Origin: Pseudomonas mendocina
Lineage (GTDB): Bacteria > Pseudomonadota > Gammaproteobacteria > Pseudomonadales > Pseudomonadaceae
Assembly (NCBI GenBank): GCA_037482215.1
Contig: CP148074.1
Coordinates: 2,418,001-2,482,000 of the forward strand
Direction of reading: 5' to 3'
DNA: 64,000 nt
Shown here: positions 35,938 through 42,520 of the stretch, in pieces
Layout: every line of letters begins with the position of its first letter
Numbering within the stretch: position 1 is the stretch's first letter
The notes under the pieces: generated by a model
What the model was told of the DNA's origin: nothing
The model's input: only the letters and a program-made list of their open reading frames with translations
Databases searched by the model: none
Made by a program: the position numbers and the translations under genes

Positions 35938-36122
35938 GCCTTACGCTCCGCGGCTTCAGCGATGACAGCAATCCGCTCCATGCGCTCAACAGCCTGGTCA
36001 GCCAGGTTTCGCCGATCGGCCTCGTCAATCACTGGGATGCACACGAAACCAACACCAGCCTTAGCCAGGTCGCATGCGACTTTTAGGGATGCGCGCAGGT
36101 CTTTTTTGCTTGCTCGGTTCAT
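35934..36122 (-). CDS. DUF1382-like small protein
   Basis: A 62-aa protein (MNRASKKDLRASLKVACDLA, then GVGFVCIPVIDEADRRNLAD) similar in pattern to DUF1382 of lambdoid phages. It overlaps P and the zinc-knuckle gene by 4 nt each. Function unknown. Confidence 0.65.
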   Translation of the reverse strand: MNRASKKDLRASLKVACDLAKAGVGFVCIPVIDEADRRNLADQAVERMERIAVIAEAAERKA

Positions 36123-36760
36123 GCTTTCCCCCTTAACGCAGCGCGCATCTCTTGCAGTGCCGAAACACCAACTTCTGGAGTCACCACACTGACCTTCTCC
36201 GGTAGCGCCTTCGGCACTTCACGCAACGGCTCACCATTCGCGCACATGCGCACCGTCACCTCGTAGGCTCGCTCAAACAGCGGGCGACTCTTGCTCTCCG
36301 GCAGCATGCGCAACTCGTAAAAGCCAGCCTCGCAGGCGGCGTGATACACAGCGGGGTGAATACGGGAGCTATCAGCGCCGGGGTATGCGATTTCGCAGGC
36401 TTGTCGATATGCTCTATCAATAGACGGCAGCCCCATGGAGTAAGCGCTTGGCGAGCACAGCTTGCGGAACTCGGGCGCACTTGGCGGCCAGTCGTCACCG
36501 CGCTGAGTCAGCACAGACAATCCCACAGCGATTTGCTGCCCACTCAGGCCAGCCAGTGCCGACGCCCATGCATGCGATTGATCAGCCGACACGCCGAAAC
36601 TCGCCGTCCAGCGGTGGCCGTACAGCTCCGCCATTTTCGTCCAGAGTACATCCAGCAGTTTCTGACTGAGCCTCTGCGGCTTCTCGCTCTGCGATGGCTT
36701 GCTTGACGCGATCTGCGGCCGAGAGAGTGCGGACGCCACTGCTTGCTGGGCGGTTTTCAT
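36119..36760 (-). CDS. Replication protein P-like helicase loader
   Basis: A 213-aa protein directly after the O-type initiator. The central part (LWTKMAELYGHRWTASFGVS, WASALAGLSGQQIAVGLSVL, DWPPSAPEFRKLC) is characteristic of lambda P-like proteins that load host DnaB. The ATG at 36760 makes a 179-nt overlap with O; the conserved helix starting near LSQKLLD shows that at least about 90 nt of overlap is real. The ribosome site is weak, suggesting coupling to O. Confidence 0.8.
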   Translation of the reverse strand: MKTAQQAVASALSRPQIASSKPSQSEKPQRLSQKLLDVLWTKMAELYGHRWTASFGVSADQSHAWASALAGLSGQQIAVGLSVLTQRGDDWPPSAPEFRKLCSPSAYSMGLPSIDRAYRQACEIAYPGADSSRIHPAVYHAACEAGFYELRMLPESKSRPLFERAYEVTVRMCANGEPLREVPKALPEKVSVVTPEVGVSALQEMRAALRGKA

Positions 36761-37481
36761 GGCGAGATACCTGCTGCGATTCTGGGAAGACGCCCGACCA
36801 GCCGTTTTCAGTGGACAGGTCTACGACTGCGGATGGATTGGCGTGGCCTTGGAGTTTTTTAGCGATCAGGTTGCAGGCGTGCTGAGTCAGCGCCTTGCCT
36901 TTGCCTTTGCGCATTTCGCAGAAGCCAGCCCACGATTCGTCACTGACACCATCGGGCTTGCAAGTCAGCGGATCGAACTTGGTCGGGCGAGCCGTGCGAG
37001 CCTTAGCTTTATGATTGGTATCCTGATTACTGGTATCCTGATTTGTCGGAGATTTTTCCGACCCTAGATCGGATTTTTTTCCGACCTTGCTCGGATTTTT
37101 TTCCGACCCTGATCGGATTTTTTTCCGACCTGCCGAAGTGCTAGAGGACGGATATTTTTCCGACCCGTCTTGCTTGCGGTTCCATTCCTTACCTTTCTCG
37201 GTCAGGCGCACTAATGTGATGTTTGAGGTGTGGGAGAGCTGCACGGCGCCAGCCTCTGCCAGCTGTTTGAGCAGCCGGTAAGCGGTGTCCGGCTTGTCAG
37301 TCAGAAGCGGCAGCTCTTCGACGATCTTGGCCTTGCTGATCGCAAAGAAAATACCATCAGGCGTCTCTACGGGATTGCACCAGCTTGGGCATTCGTATAC
37401 GAAGGCAAACAGCATGGCTTGCTGAGCATTAAGTCCCCACTCAGCTGCCTTGGCCTGATTGATGGTTAGGGTGTACTGCAT
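36582..37481 (-). CDS. Replication initiator (lambda O-like) containing the origin
   Basis: A 299-aa protein. Residues 1-100 form a winged-helix (LNAQQAMLFAFVYECPSWCN, KAKIVEELPLLTDKPDTAYR, LLKQLAEAGAVQL). A Ser/Lys-rich linker at about 105-145 is encoded by five iterons, and the C-terminal part (from about 170) has DGVSDESWAGFCEMRKGKGK and a helical end for interaction with P. As in lambda, the initiator binds repeats inside its own gene to start phage replication. Confidence 0.85.
   Translation of the reverse strand: MQYTLTINQAKAAEWGLNAQQAMLFAFVYECPSWCNPVETPDGIFFAISKAKIVEELPLLTDKPDTAYRLLKQLAEAGAVQLSHTSNITLVRLTEKGKEWNRKQDGSEKYPSSSTSAGRKKIRSGSEKNPSKVGKKSDLGSEKSPTNQDTSNQDTNHKAKARTARPTKFDPLTCKPDGVSDESWAGFCEMRKGKGKALTQHACNLIAKKLQGHANPSAVVDLSTENGWSGVFPESQQVSRHENRPASSGVRTLSAADRVKQAIAEREAAEAQSETAGCTLDENGGAVRPPLDGEFRRVG
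37046..37167. repeat. Five iterons: probable phage replication origin
   Basis: Five 20-bp repeats of the form TCGGATTTTTTTCCGACCNN start at 37046, 37069, 37091, 37113 and 37148 (the fifth begins with A and is more diverged, as is the first). Each contains an inverted TCGGA/TCCGA pair. Spacing is 23, 22, 22 and 35 bp, about two helical turns. They lie in the linker-coding part of the O-like gene, as in lambda ori. Confidence 0.9.
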
Positions 37482-37843
37482 TAGGCACCCCCCATCTGTT
37501 CAAAAAAGAACTCATGGTTTTCATCTGCGCCAATTGCATCAAAAGCACCAATCCTTAAAAGGTATTCGGCTTGAGCCTGCCCAAAGATTGTCTCCCCTGT
37601 GGCCGCTTTTACTGCACTGAATGTGCGGAACTGCTCTAGGGTTTTCTTGCCTTTACTGCCATTGCAGGACATGCAGGCGGCTAGCAAATTGCCAATTTCA
37701 TTACTGCCACCAAGGGCTCTAGGGGTTACGTGATCGATAGTGAACACACCCTCATTAACTAGGCCGGCGCCGCAATATGCACAGTTACCCATTGTCTTTT
37801 GAAGGACAGCCATTTTTTTATTGAAAGACAGAGGCTTGGCCAT
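37481..37843 (-). CDS. HNH endonuclease
   Basis: A 120-aa protein with two zinc CxxC pairs (NCAYCGAGL, AACMSCNGSKG) and the HNH core FTIDHVTPRALGGSNEIGNL. Inserted between the Rha-type gene (overlapping its stop as TGATG) and O (overlap TAATG). Most packaging HNH proteins sit near terminase, so this one is more likely a replication-region nuclease or a homing-type passenger. Confidence 0.85.
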   Translation of the reverse strand: MAKPLSFNKKMAVLQKTMGNCAYCGAGLVNEGVFTIDHVTPRALGGSNEIGNLLAACMSCNGSKGKKTLEQFRTFSAVKAATGETIFGQAQAEYLLRIGAFDAIGADENHEFFFEQMGGA

Positions 37844-38574
37844 CACGCAGCCCACTTCATCGATTCAGCAGCCCACAGCCCAGCAACGTACTGCACACCC
37901 TTCGGAGTGAACTTGGCCTGAGTGAATGCGTGAGAGTTGTGTTCGCAGGTTCCTGTTTTGACTTCAAATCGGCCAGCGTCTGTGTGCTGGGCGTATGGAG
38001 TCAGTACGCCACCCAGGTAGTACATAACGCCTTTATCCAGCAGCAGCTGGCGCAGGCGGCGCTCATTGGCGCTAAGCAGCTTGGCGAGCTGGCGGAAGCC
38101 GATAGAGCCAGTTGATTCAACGTAGCGCTCTACAAACTCAACCTTGGGCGCGGCCAGTTGAAGTGCGGCGGCCTGCTGCTCAATCAAATCGGCCTGATCA
38201 GCAGCAAGGCGCAGGGCTTGCGAGAGGGTTTGCGGTACTTGCGGGGCTTGTTGATCCTCAAGCTCCATCCAGCGCTTAATAATTGCGTAACGGACGGAAA
38301 CGCTGTACCCAGAAACCAGCGTCAAAGTAAGACTCTTTGGCAGCTTGAAATAAGAAGTGTATCCGCGAGCATCCTTTGTCTCTTCGACATGATCCAAATC
38401 TGGATCATCTTTGAGCGCCTCAAGCATGGTGCGAATATCGCGAATTACATGGGCGTGCGTTTTCTCGGTCAGCTCAGCGATTTCCAGCGACGACATACGC
38501 GCCACGTTTTCGCCCTGCATGATTTCGTGGCGCGTCACCTGTACACTGTTGCTGCCTATGGCCTGTGAATGCAT
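37843..38574 (-). CDS. Rha-type antirepressor with KilA-C/ANT domain
   Basis: A 243-aa regulator. The N-terminal Rha domain spans about 25-115 (VARMSSLEIAELTEKTHAHV, RDIRTML, TLTLVSGYSVSVRYAIIKRW). The C-terminal ANT domain (about 140-243) has SIGFRQLAKLLSANERRLRQ, LLLDKGVMYY and FTPKGVQYVAGLW. Such two-domain proteins act as antirepressors or early regulators. The ATG at 38574 has GGAG six nt upstream, so I prefer it to a slightly longer start. Confidence 0.88.
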   Translation of the reverse strand: MHSQAIGSNSVQVTRHEIMQGENVARMSSLEIAELTEKTHAHVIRDIRTMLEALKDDPDLDHVEETKDARGYTSYFKLPKSLTLTLVSGYSVSVRYAIIKRWMELEDQQAPQVPQTLSQALRLAADQADLIEQQAAALQLAAPKVEFVERYVESTGSIGFRQLAKLLSANERRLRQLLLDKGVMYYLGGVLTPYAQHTDAGRFEVKTGTCEHNSHAFTQAKFTPKGVQYVAGLWAAESMKWAA

Positions 38575-38597
38575 AATGTTCTCCACTTGTTGTAGGT

Positions 38598-38634
38598 AAA
38601 GCCCCGGTCGATTGGCGTTGCTCGGGGCTTTTTT
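38598..38634 (+). terminator. Hairpin between small cro-operon genes
   Basis: AAAGCCCCG/CGGGGCTTT stem (9 bp), 16-nt loop. The T6 run is on the plus strand; the minus strand, along which the cro operon runs, has only three T. It may block antisense transcription or act as a weak tR1-like site. Confidence 0.55.
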
Positions 38635-38643
38635 GTGCCTGTC

Positions 38644-38787
38644 TTATGCCCTTTTCAGGGCCTCTTTTTTGGGCTTAATCGGGACAACATCCCCCGCTTT
38701 ACCCCCCAGCTTTGTCTTCCCTTCTGCGATTTTCCGTGCAGCCTTCCCTGCTGCTTCGGTCACTACTTCTTGTTGCGTCTGCGTCAT
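38644..38787 (-). CDS. Small lysine-rich protein, unknown
   Basis: A 47-aa protein (MTQTQQEVVTEAAGKAARKI, then lysine-rich, ending LKRA). The ATG at 38787 has GGGGGA seven nt upstream. It fills an otherwise empty gap in the cro operon. The basic composition suggests nucleic acid contact; nothing else can be said. Confidence 0.5.
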   Translation of the reverse strand: MTQTQQEVVTEAAGKAARKIAEGKTKLGGKAGDVVPIKPKKEALKRA

Positions 38788-38817
38788 GAGCTGATCCCCC
38801 GACCAAAATGTTTCTCT

Positions 38818-39120
38818 TTAGGCCCTCAATTTCTCTGCAGACTGCTCAGTAATGGCAGTGCGGAGTTCGCGGATTGACTCGCGGAGAAGCTGGGAAACAA
38901 GTTCGGTCGGAGTGCAGTTGAAATGAGCAGCGATATCGTCAGCACCGCCCTTGCCGGTGATCTGCGCCAGAGCATCAAGCCCGGCCTCTACAAGCTCACG
39001 GGCAAGCACGGAATGCTGCATTCCGAGCTGTCGGGCTGCTTTACGCAGTTCGGTATCCCGGTCGTAACTCAGGCGAACACGGGTCAGCTGGTCGCGGCGG
39101 TCGTTAGGGTTGTCGTACAT
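38818..39120 (-). CDS. Small DNA-binding-like protein after cro
   Basis: A 100-aa protein (MYDNPNDRRDQLTRVRLSYD) with a possible ribbon-helix-helix (TRVRLSYDRDTELRKAARQL) and a helical C-terminus (TELVSQLLRESIRELRTAIT). AGGAGG lies five nt before the start. It has the position of a CII-like regulator but not its sequence. Role inferred from place. Confidence 0.65.
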   Translation of the reverse strand: MYDNPNDRRDQLTRVRLSYDRDTELRKAARQLGMQHSVLARELVEAGLDALAQITGKGGADDIAAHFNCTPTELVSQLLRESIRELRTAITEQSAEKLRA

Positions 39121-39129
39121 GGAAGCCTC

Positions 39130-39339
39130 CTATGCGACAGCCTGCGGAATGCTCGGGCGCAGGTCGCGCGCCTTCACTGCACCGCTGGTGATAATTTCGG
39201 CGCGCATTGCAACCTCGGCAGTGCATCCGTGCAGGCCTCGCACCCAGCCGCTAACTGTGCCCTGCTTTACGCCCAGCGCCTCGGCAGTCGCCTGCTGCGA
39301 CCCGAAGTGCGAGACAAGTTTTTCAAAGTGAGTGCTCAT
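39130..39339 (-). CDS. Cro-like repressor
   Basis: A 69-aa protein (MSTHFEKLVSHFGSQQATAE) with the YdaS/Cro-type helix-turn-helix SQQATAEALGVKQGTVSGWV. It is the first gene of the leftward early operon, opposite cI. I use ATG 39339, preceded by GGAGAATC; longer in-frame starts run into the operator. Confidence 0.9.
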   Translation of the reverse strand: MSTHFEKLVSHFGSQQATAEALGVKQGTVSGWVRGLHGCTAEVAMRAEIITSGAVKARDLRPSIPQAVA

Positions 39340-39354
39340 GATTCTCCGCCCATA

Positions 39355-39417
39355 TAAAGGGATGCCTTTATGGTATGCACAGGCATTCCTTTTTGCAACC
39401 ACAAAGGCTGCCCTTTA
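39355..39417. promoter_or_regulatory. CI/Cro operator cluster (three sites)
   Basis: Three related imperfect palindromes lie between cro and cI: O1 TAAAGGGATGCCTTTA (39355-39370), O2 ACAGGCATTCCTTTTT (39379-39394) and O3 CAAAGGCTGCCCTTTA (39402-39417). O1 covers the PR start, O2 the PR spacer, O3 the PRM spacer, the lambda-like arrangement. The consensus AAAGGNATGCCTTT recurs at 42.24 kb. Confidence 0.8.
39370..39398 (-). promoter_or_regulatory. PR-like promoter for cro operon
   Basis: Minus strand -35 TTGCAA (39398-39393), 17-bp spacer, -10 TACCAT (39375-39370), each matching consensus at 4 of 6. The start should fall inside O1, allowing repression. Confidence 0.6.
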
Positions 39418-39421
39418 AATT
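39393..39421 (+). promoter_or_regulatory. PRM-like promoter for cI, sharing its -35 with PR
   Basis: Plus strand -35 TTGCAA (39393-39398, the same self-complementary hexamer as PR), 17-bp spacer, -10 TAAATT (39416-39421). The start would fall at or next to the cI ATG (39429), giving a leaderless message as in lambda. Confidence 0.55.
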
Positions 39422-39428
39422 GGTAACC

Positions 39429-40067
39429 ATGGAACTTAAAGATCGCCTTAAGCAGGCAAGAAAAAGAGCGGGACTAACCCAGGCTGAGCTGGCGACAATG
39501 GCTGGCATCAAGCAGGCGTCCGTTTCTGAGATAGAGCGCGGCCTAACAAGGACTAGCGGACACCTTGTCCGACTGGCTCAAGTCTGCGGCGCAGACCCTA
39601 TATGGCTTGCAACTGGCGAGGGCGCGATTACCGACGCCATGAGCAACGTCGAGCCCGGCCCTGCAATCACTTCGCAGTTCAAAGCCGTGAAGATCGTTGG
39701 TACAGCCCAGATGGGCAGCGAGGGCTACTGGTCTGAACTTGATGAAGGCGAAGGCTTTGTGGATGTGCCGTCCAGTGATCCAGATGCTTACGCGCTACGC
39801 CTGCGCGGCGACAGCATGGCCCCTGCAATTCGCTCGGGATGGATTGCAGTCATTGAGCCGAGCCGGGATCTGGTGCCGGGGGAGTACGTCATGATCCGCC
39901 TGCACGATGGAGAAAGCATGCTCAAGGAGCTGCTGTACTCAAACGACCATGAGGTCAGTGTCATGTCGATCAATGACGCCTATGGTCGACGGACAATTCC
40001 GGTTGAGCAGATAGAGGCCATTCACTATGTTGGTGCGATTGTGCCACCTAGCAAACTTAGGGTTTAA
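39429..40067 (+). CDS. CI-type prophage repressor (S24 family)
   Basis: A 212-aa repressor. N-terminal HTH at about 5-60 (LKQARKRAGLTQAELATMAG, IKQASVSEIERG), linker, then an S24/LexA-like domain with nucleophile Ser129 in RGDSMAPAIRSGW and Lys166 in ESMLKELLY. The Ser-Lys pair suggests RecA-stimulated self-cleavage, although no canonical Ala-Gly or Cys-Gly bond is obvious (the region reads GTAQMGSEGYW). ATG 39429 is chosen because the HTH begins right after it; no strong ribosome site is present, in line with a leaderless transcript. Confidence 0.92.
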   Translation: MELKDRLKQARKRAGLTQAELATMAGIKQASVSEIERGLTRTSGHLVRLAQVCGADPIWLATGEGAITDAMSNVEPGPAITSQFKAVKIVGTAQMGSEGYWSELDEGEGFVDVPSSDPDAYALRLRGDSMAPAIRSGWIAVIEPSRDLVPGEYVMIRLHDGESMLKELLYSNDHEVSVMSINDAYGRRTIPVEQIEAIHYVGAIVPPSKLRV

Positions 40068-40185
40068 TCGTGCTAGCAGATCAACGGACGCAAGTCGGCA
40101 ATGATCTTAAGAGTAACGCCTCGTTTGGACGTGTATTCCACTAACTACAAGACGACTAATGCTTCGAGCCTAGGGAATCACGCTA
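40068..40185. other. Gap between cI and the HipA-like gene
   Basis: 118 nt without a terminator or clear promoter, so cI transcription probably continues into the HipA-like/DUF3037 pair. Confidence 0.4.
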
Positions 40186-40924
40186 GTGCCTGAAATTGTT
40201 ACTGCCACCGAGATTATTAGACAAAGCCATCAGGGCTATTCGATTAAGCCCTTTATTATAAGAGCCGAGGACGGGCTAACTTACTTTGTTAAGGGCCTTA
40301 ATAAAGCTGGGGGCCCTGCCCTAATCTCAGAAGCTCTAGGGGCTGAACTAGGTATGCTAATTGGGCTGCCCATCCCTGAGTGGAGGCTCATGCACATCCC
40401 TGAAGAGCTGATCGAATTCAGCACAATTCCAGATATTCAAGATCTTAGGGGTGGACTTGCATTTGCATCACAGTCTGTCGATAACGCGACTGACGTCACT
40501 CTAGCTAGCATCCAAAGAATTCCCGTTGACTTGAAAGCTACTCCTTTTCGACTGGTGGGTTAGAAATGAGGATCGAGTACTTGGGGATAAAGGTGGCAAT
40601 GTAAACCTCATCCTTGACTCAAGAGGCAACCTCTGCGTTATTGACCACAACCTAGCCTTTGACATGGCCTTCAACAGCCATGATTTTTTGAATGGACACG
40701 TTTTCCGTGAGGTGAGACCTCATTTTCGAGATCTTGTAATCCGTCAGGATTTCATGAGAATGCTTGACTCGGCGCTTGAGAATTGGGGTAGGATTGTCAG
40801 CTTTTTACCCGAAGACTGGCTATATCGAGACAGTGATCATATTGATCTGACTCAGCCTACACTAGCAGCTAGGCGCGCCATGCTTGACCTGTTTACGGAA
40901 GAGCAGTTTTGGAGTGAGTTATGA
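40186..40924 (+). pseudogene. HipA-like (HipA_2-type) kinase gene split by one frameshift
   Basis: Two reading frames together make one HipA-like kinase of about 246 residues. The first (GTG 40186 to a stop at 40561) encodes the ATP-binding lobe: FIIRAEDGLTYFVKGLNKAG, SEALGAELGMLIGLPIPEWR. The second frame, open from about 40540 to the stop at 40924, encodes the catalytic part FDWWVRNEDR, NVNLIL and CVIDHNLAFD, the Asp/Asn and IDH-type motifs of the family, then a helical end. The shift lies near 40530-40545 (TTGAAAGCTACTCC). It could be inactivating, a sequencing error or programmed. The last codons overlap the DUF3037 start as ATGA, so the two genes were built as a coupled pair. It lies directly downstream of cI and should be expressed in the lysogen. 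Confidence 0.75.
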
Positions 40925-41757
40925 AACTCGTCTGTAACTATTCCATCTTGCGGTTCCTGCCTTACCCTGAAACAGGCGAATTCGTCAATATTGGCGTCGT
41001 TTTGATTGCTAATAACGGGGATTTTCGGTTCAAAATCGAGAAGAAGCGCCAACGCGTTACAAGTTTTTTCCCAACCCTTGATGCCCAAATATTCGTCAGG
41101 GCTCGGCGCGAAATTGAGGCAGAACTTGATAGGCTCAGCTCTTACTGTGTCTCCAATCGAACCAACCTATCTATTCTAATTTCTACGTTCCAGCATCTGA
41201 TCCATCCTCGTGAAACCATGATGAGATTCAGCGATGCTGGCACACTGCGAATGGATAATGCTGATCAAGCCTTGACTAAGCTTTTCGATCACTACGTGAA
41301 TCACAGCTTCGCCACCAAGGAGTACCAAGAGGCCGTCCTTGAGAGACAGCTCGGGAAGCTGCTGAGCGCTAGAAATTTGAAACAGCGATACAGCGAAGGA
41401 AGACTTGGCTCAAACGATTATCAGGTCAAATTTCCATTCGTTATGATGAATAATGGCGTGGCTGTCCAAGCCCTGAAGCCAATACACCTTGGGCATGATG
41501 AGTCAGGCAAAATAATTGATCACGGCGACGCCTGGATATCCAAATTACGACGCCTTAAGTCTGCTGACCGACTTGCCCAAGACACACTGTTTATCGCAGC
41601 CCCACCAGAAAGTGGTAAACCTAAACTGCTGAAGGCTTATGAAGAAATTTGCACAGAGCTGGAGTCCTACCCTAGCGTAAGGGTAGTGAGTACAGCCTTA
41701 GGTAACGACGACAGAATTATTGATCAGATCAAGAAGAATTCCCCTTCCTTCCATTGA
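40921..41757 (+). CDS. DUF3037 protein, partner of HipA-like kinase
   Basis: A 278-aa soluble protein. The N-terminal about 130 residues match DUF3037 (KLVCNYSILRFLPYPETGEF, VNIGVVLIANNGDF, SFFPTLDAQIFVRARREIEA). The rest contains LLSARNLKQRYSEGRLGSND and a C-terminal DRIIDQIKKNS. HipA_2-type kinases and DUF3037 are frequently adjacent; function of the pair is, to my knowledge, undefined. Overlap of 4 nt with the kinase frame implies translational coupling. A good terminator follows, closing a cI-kinase-DUF3037 unit. Confidence 0.8.
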   Translation: MKLVCNYSILRFLPYPETGEFVNIGVVLIANNGDFRFKIEKKRQRVTSFFPTLDAQIFVRARREIEAELDRLSSYCVSNRTNLSILISTFQHLIHPRETMMRFSDAGTLRMDNADQALTKLFDHYVNHSFATKEYQEAVLERQLGKLLSARNLKQRYSEGRLGSNDYQVKFPFVMMNNGVAVQALKPIHLGHDESGKIIDHGDAWISKLRRLKSADRLAQDTLFIAAPPESGKPKLLKAYEEICTELESYPSVRVVSTALGNDDRIIDQIKKNSPSFH

Positions 41758-41765
41758 CCTATTTC

Positions 41766-41789
41766 AAGCCCGCCTAGTGCGGGCTTTTT
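41766..41789 (+). terminator. Terminator after the DUF3037 gene
   Basis: AAGCCCGC/GCGGGCTT stem of 8 bp, 5-nt loop, T5 run on the plus strand, 9 nt after the stop. Ends the immunity-side operon. Confidence 0.9.
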
Positions 41790-41873
41790 ATACCTGCCTC
41801 ACAGCTTGCCCACCTTTACACTTTACATTCCTAATTTTAGTTTTCTTCCTATAGCGACATCACGCAACTACCT

Positions 41874-41893
41874 TACTGTATATAAAAACAGTA
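41874..41893 (+). promoter_or_regulatory. LexA (SOS) box
   Basis: TACTGTATATAAAAACAGTA is an almost perfect LexA site: CTG and CAG separated by 10 bp with flanking TA on both sides. It stands before a small open frame at 42020 and the PL-like promoter, so it probably makes a small unit SOS-inducible. Confidence 0.85.
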
Positions 41894-42019
41894 AAAGCAA
41901 GAAGACACCCATCATGCCGTACTCAGCGCGCCCGTAACTCATCAGCGCCAAATCTCCTCATACCATCGCCTGTTGCGCCGCGTTAATCACTTGCTGACCA
42001 CGCCACGCGCCCGCCGCGA

Positions 42020-42178
42020 ATGCCAGGCGAACCTCTCTCCCTCCCCGATGACCTCCCTGAAGACTGGGAGCGCCTGCTTGAAGAAATCGAGCAGGACGAA
42101 TGCGCAAAGATGATCAAGCGCTCGGATGGCAGCGTTTGGTGTGCTGGAAGGCTCAAGGCTCACTTAGACAGTCTTTAA
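42020..42178 (+). CDS. Small acidic protein downstream of an SOS box
   Basis: A 52-aa protein beginning MPGEPLSLPDDLPEDWERLL and ending in DGSVWCAGRLKAHLDSL. No strong ribosome site is seen at this ATG, and about 130 nt separate it from the SOS box, with a 7-codon ATG frame at 41914 in between. The protein-like composition and the LexA box support a real SOS gene. Function unknown. Confidence 0.45.
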   Translation: MPGEPLSLPDDLPEDWERLLEEIEQDECAKMIKRSDGSVWCAGRLKAHLDSL

Positions 42179-42218
42179 AATAAAGCGGAACCGCTAAAGA
42201 GAATCCTCGAATGAAAAA

Positions 42219-42259
42219 AAAAGGTAAACCTGTTGACCTTAAATAAAGGTATGCCTATA
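42219..42259. promoter_or_regulatory. OL-like operators
   Basis: Two sites match the immunity operators: TAAAGGTATGCCTATA (42244-42259; 13 of 16 as O1) and the weaker AAAAGGTAAACCTGTT (42219-42234). They overlap the spacer and -35 side of the promoter below, so CI should silence the rightward early operon. Confidence 0.75.
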
Positions 42260-42261
42260 TT
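42233..42261 (+). promoter_or_regulatory. PL-like early promoter
   Basis: -35 TTGACC (42233-42238), 17-bp spacer, -10 TATATT (42256-42261), the best promoter match in the early region. It fires toward recT, integrase and the small genes and carries operator sequence in its spacer. Confidence 0.8.
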
Positions 42262-42303
42262 TGACTCCAACACGAAGCCAAACAGCTTCAGGCCGAAAGG
42301 CCA

Positions 42304-42316
42304 CGCTCTTTAACAA
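42304..42316 (+). promoter_or_regulatory. boxA antitermination element
   Basis: CGCTCTTTAACAA, about 35-40 nt after the predicted start site, matches the ribosomal-operon and nut boxA. A 6-bp stem-loop (42330-42335 with 42345-42350, GCTGGC/GCCAGC) follows. It probably recruits NusB/NusE for processive antitermination through the long leader. Confidence 0.7.
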
Positions 42317-42520
42317 ACTAGACCGCCGAGCTGGCCGATGCATAGCCAGCGGACGTACCGCGCAACGGTACGCAGTGCACGACCTACATGTCGTCACTGG
42401 GCATAAAACCTCATTCGGAGGGCGCAGCTGGATAGGCTGCGTAGTGGCAAGTACGTGTACGACCTAGGCGGCAAGACTCCGGGCACACGAAAAACCACTG
42501 ACGGGAAAGCGACCGTTGGC
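42317..42520 (+). other. Structured early leader, no gene seen
   Basis: About 200 nt after boxA with several short inverted repeats (for example GGCGCAGCTGGATAGGCTGC) and no convincing plus-strand gene. Together with the next 720 nt it forms an unusually long leader before the first good plus-strand gene at 43245. Confidence 0.4.

Noticed and set aside
38612-38877. Plus-strand hydrophobic frames opposite the cro operon
   Set aside because: Shadows of the small lysine-rich and RHH-like minus-strand genes; no ribosome site.
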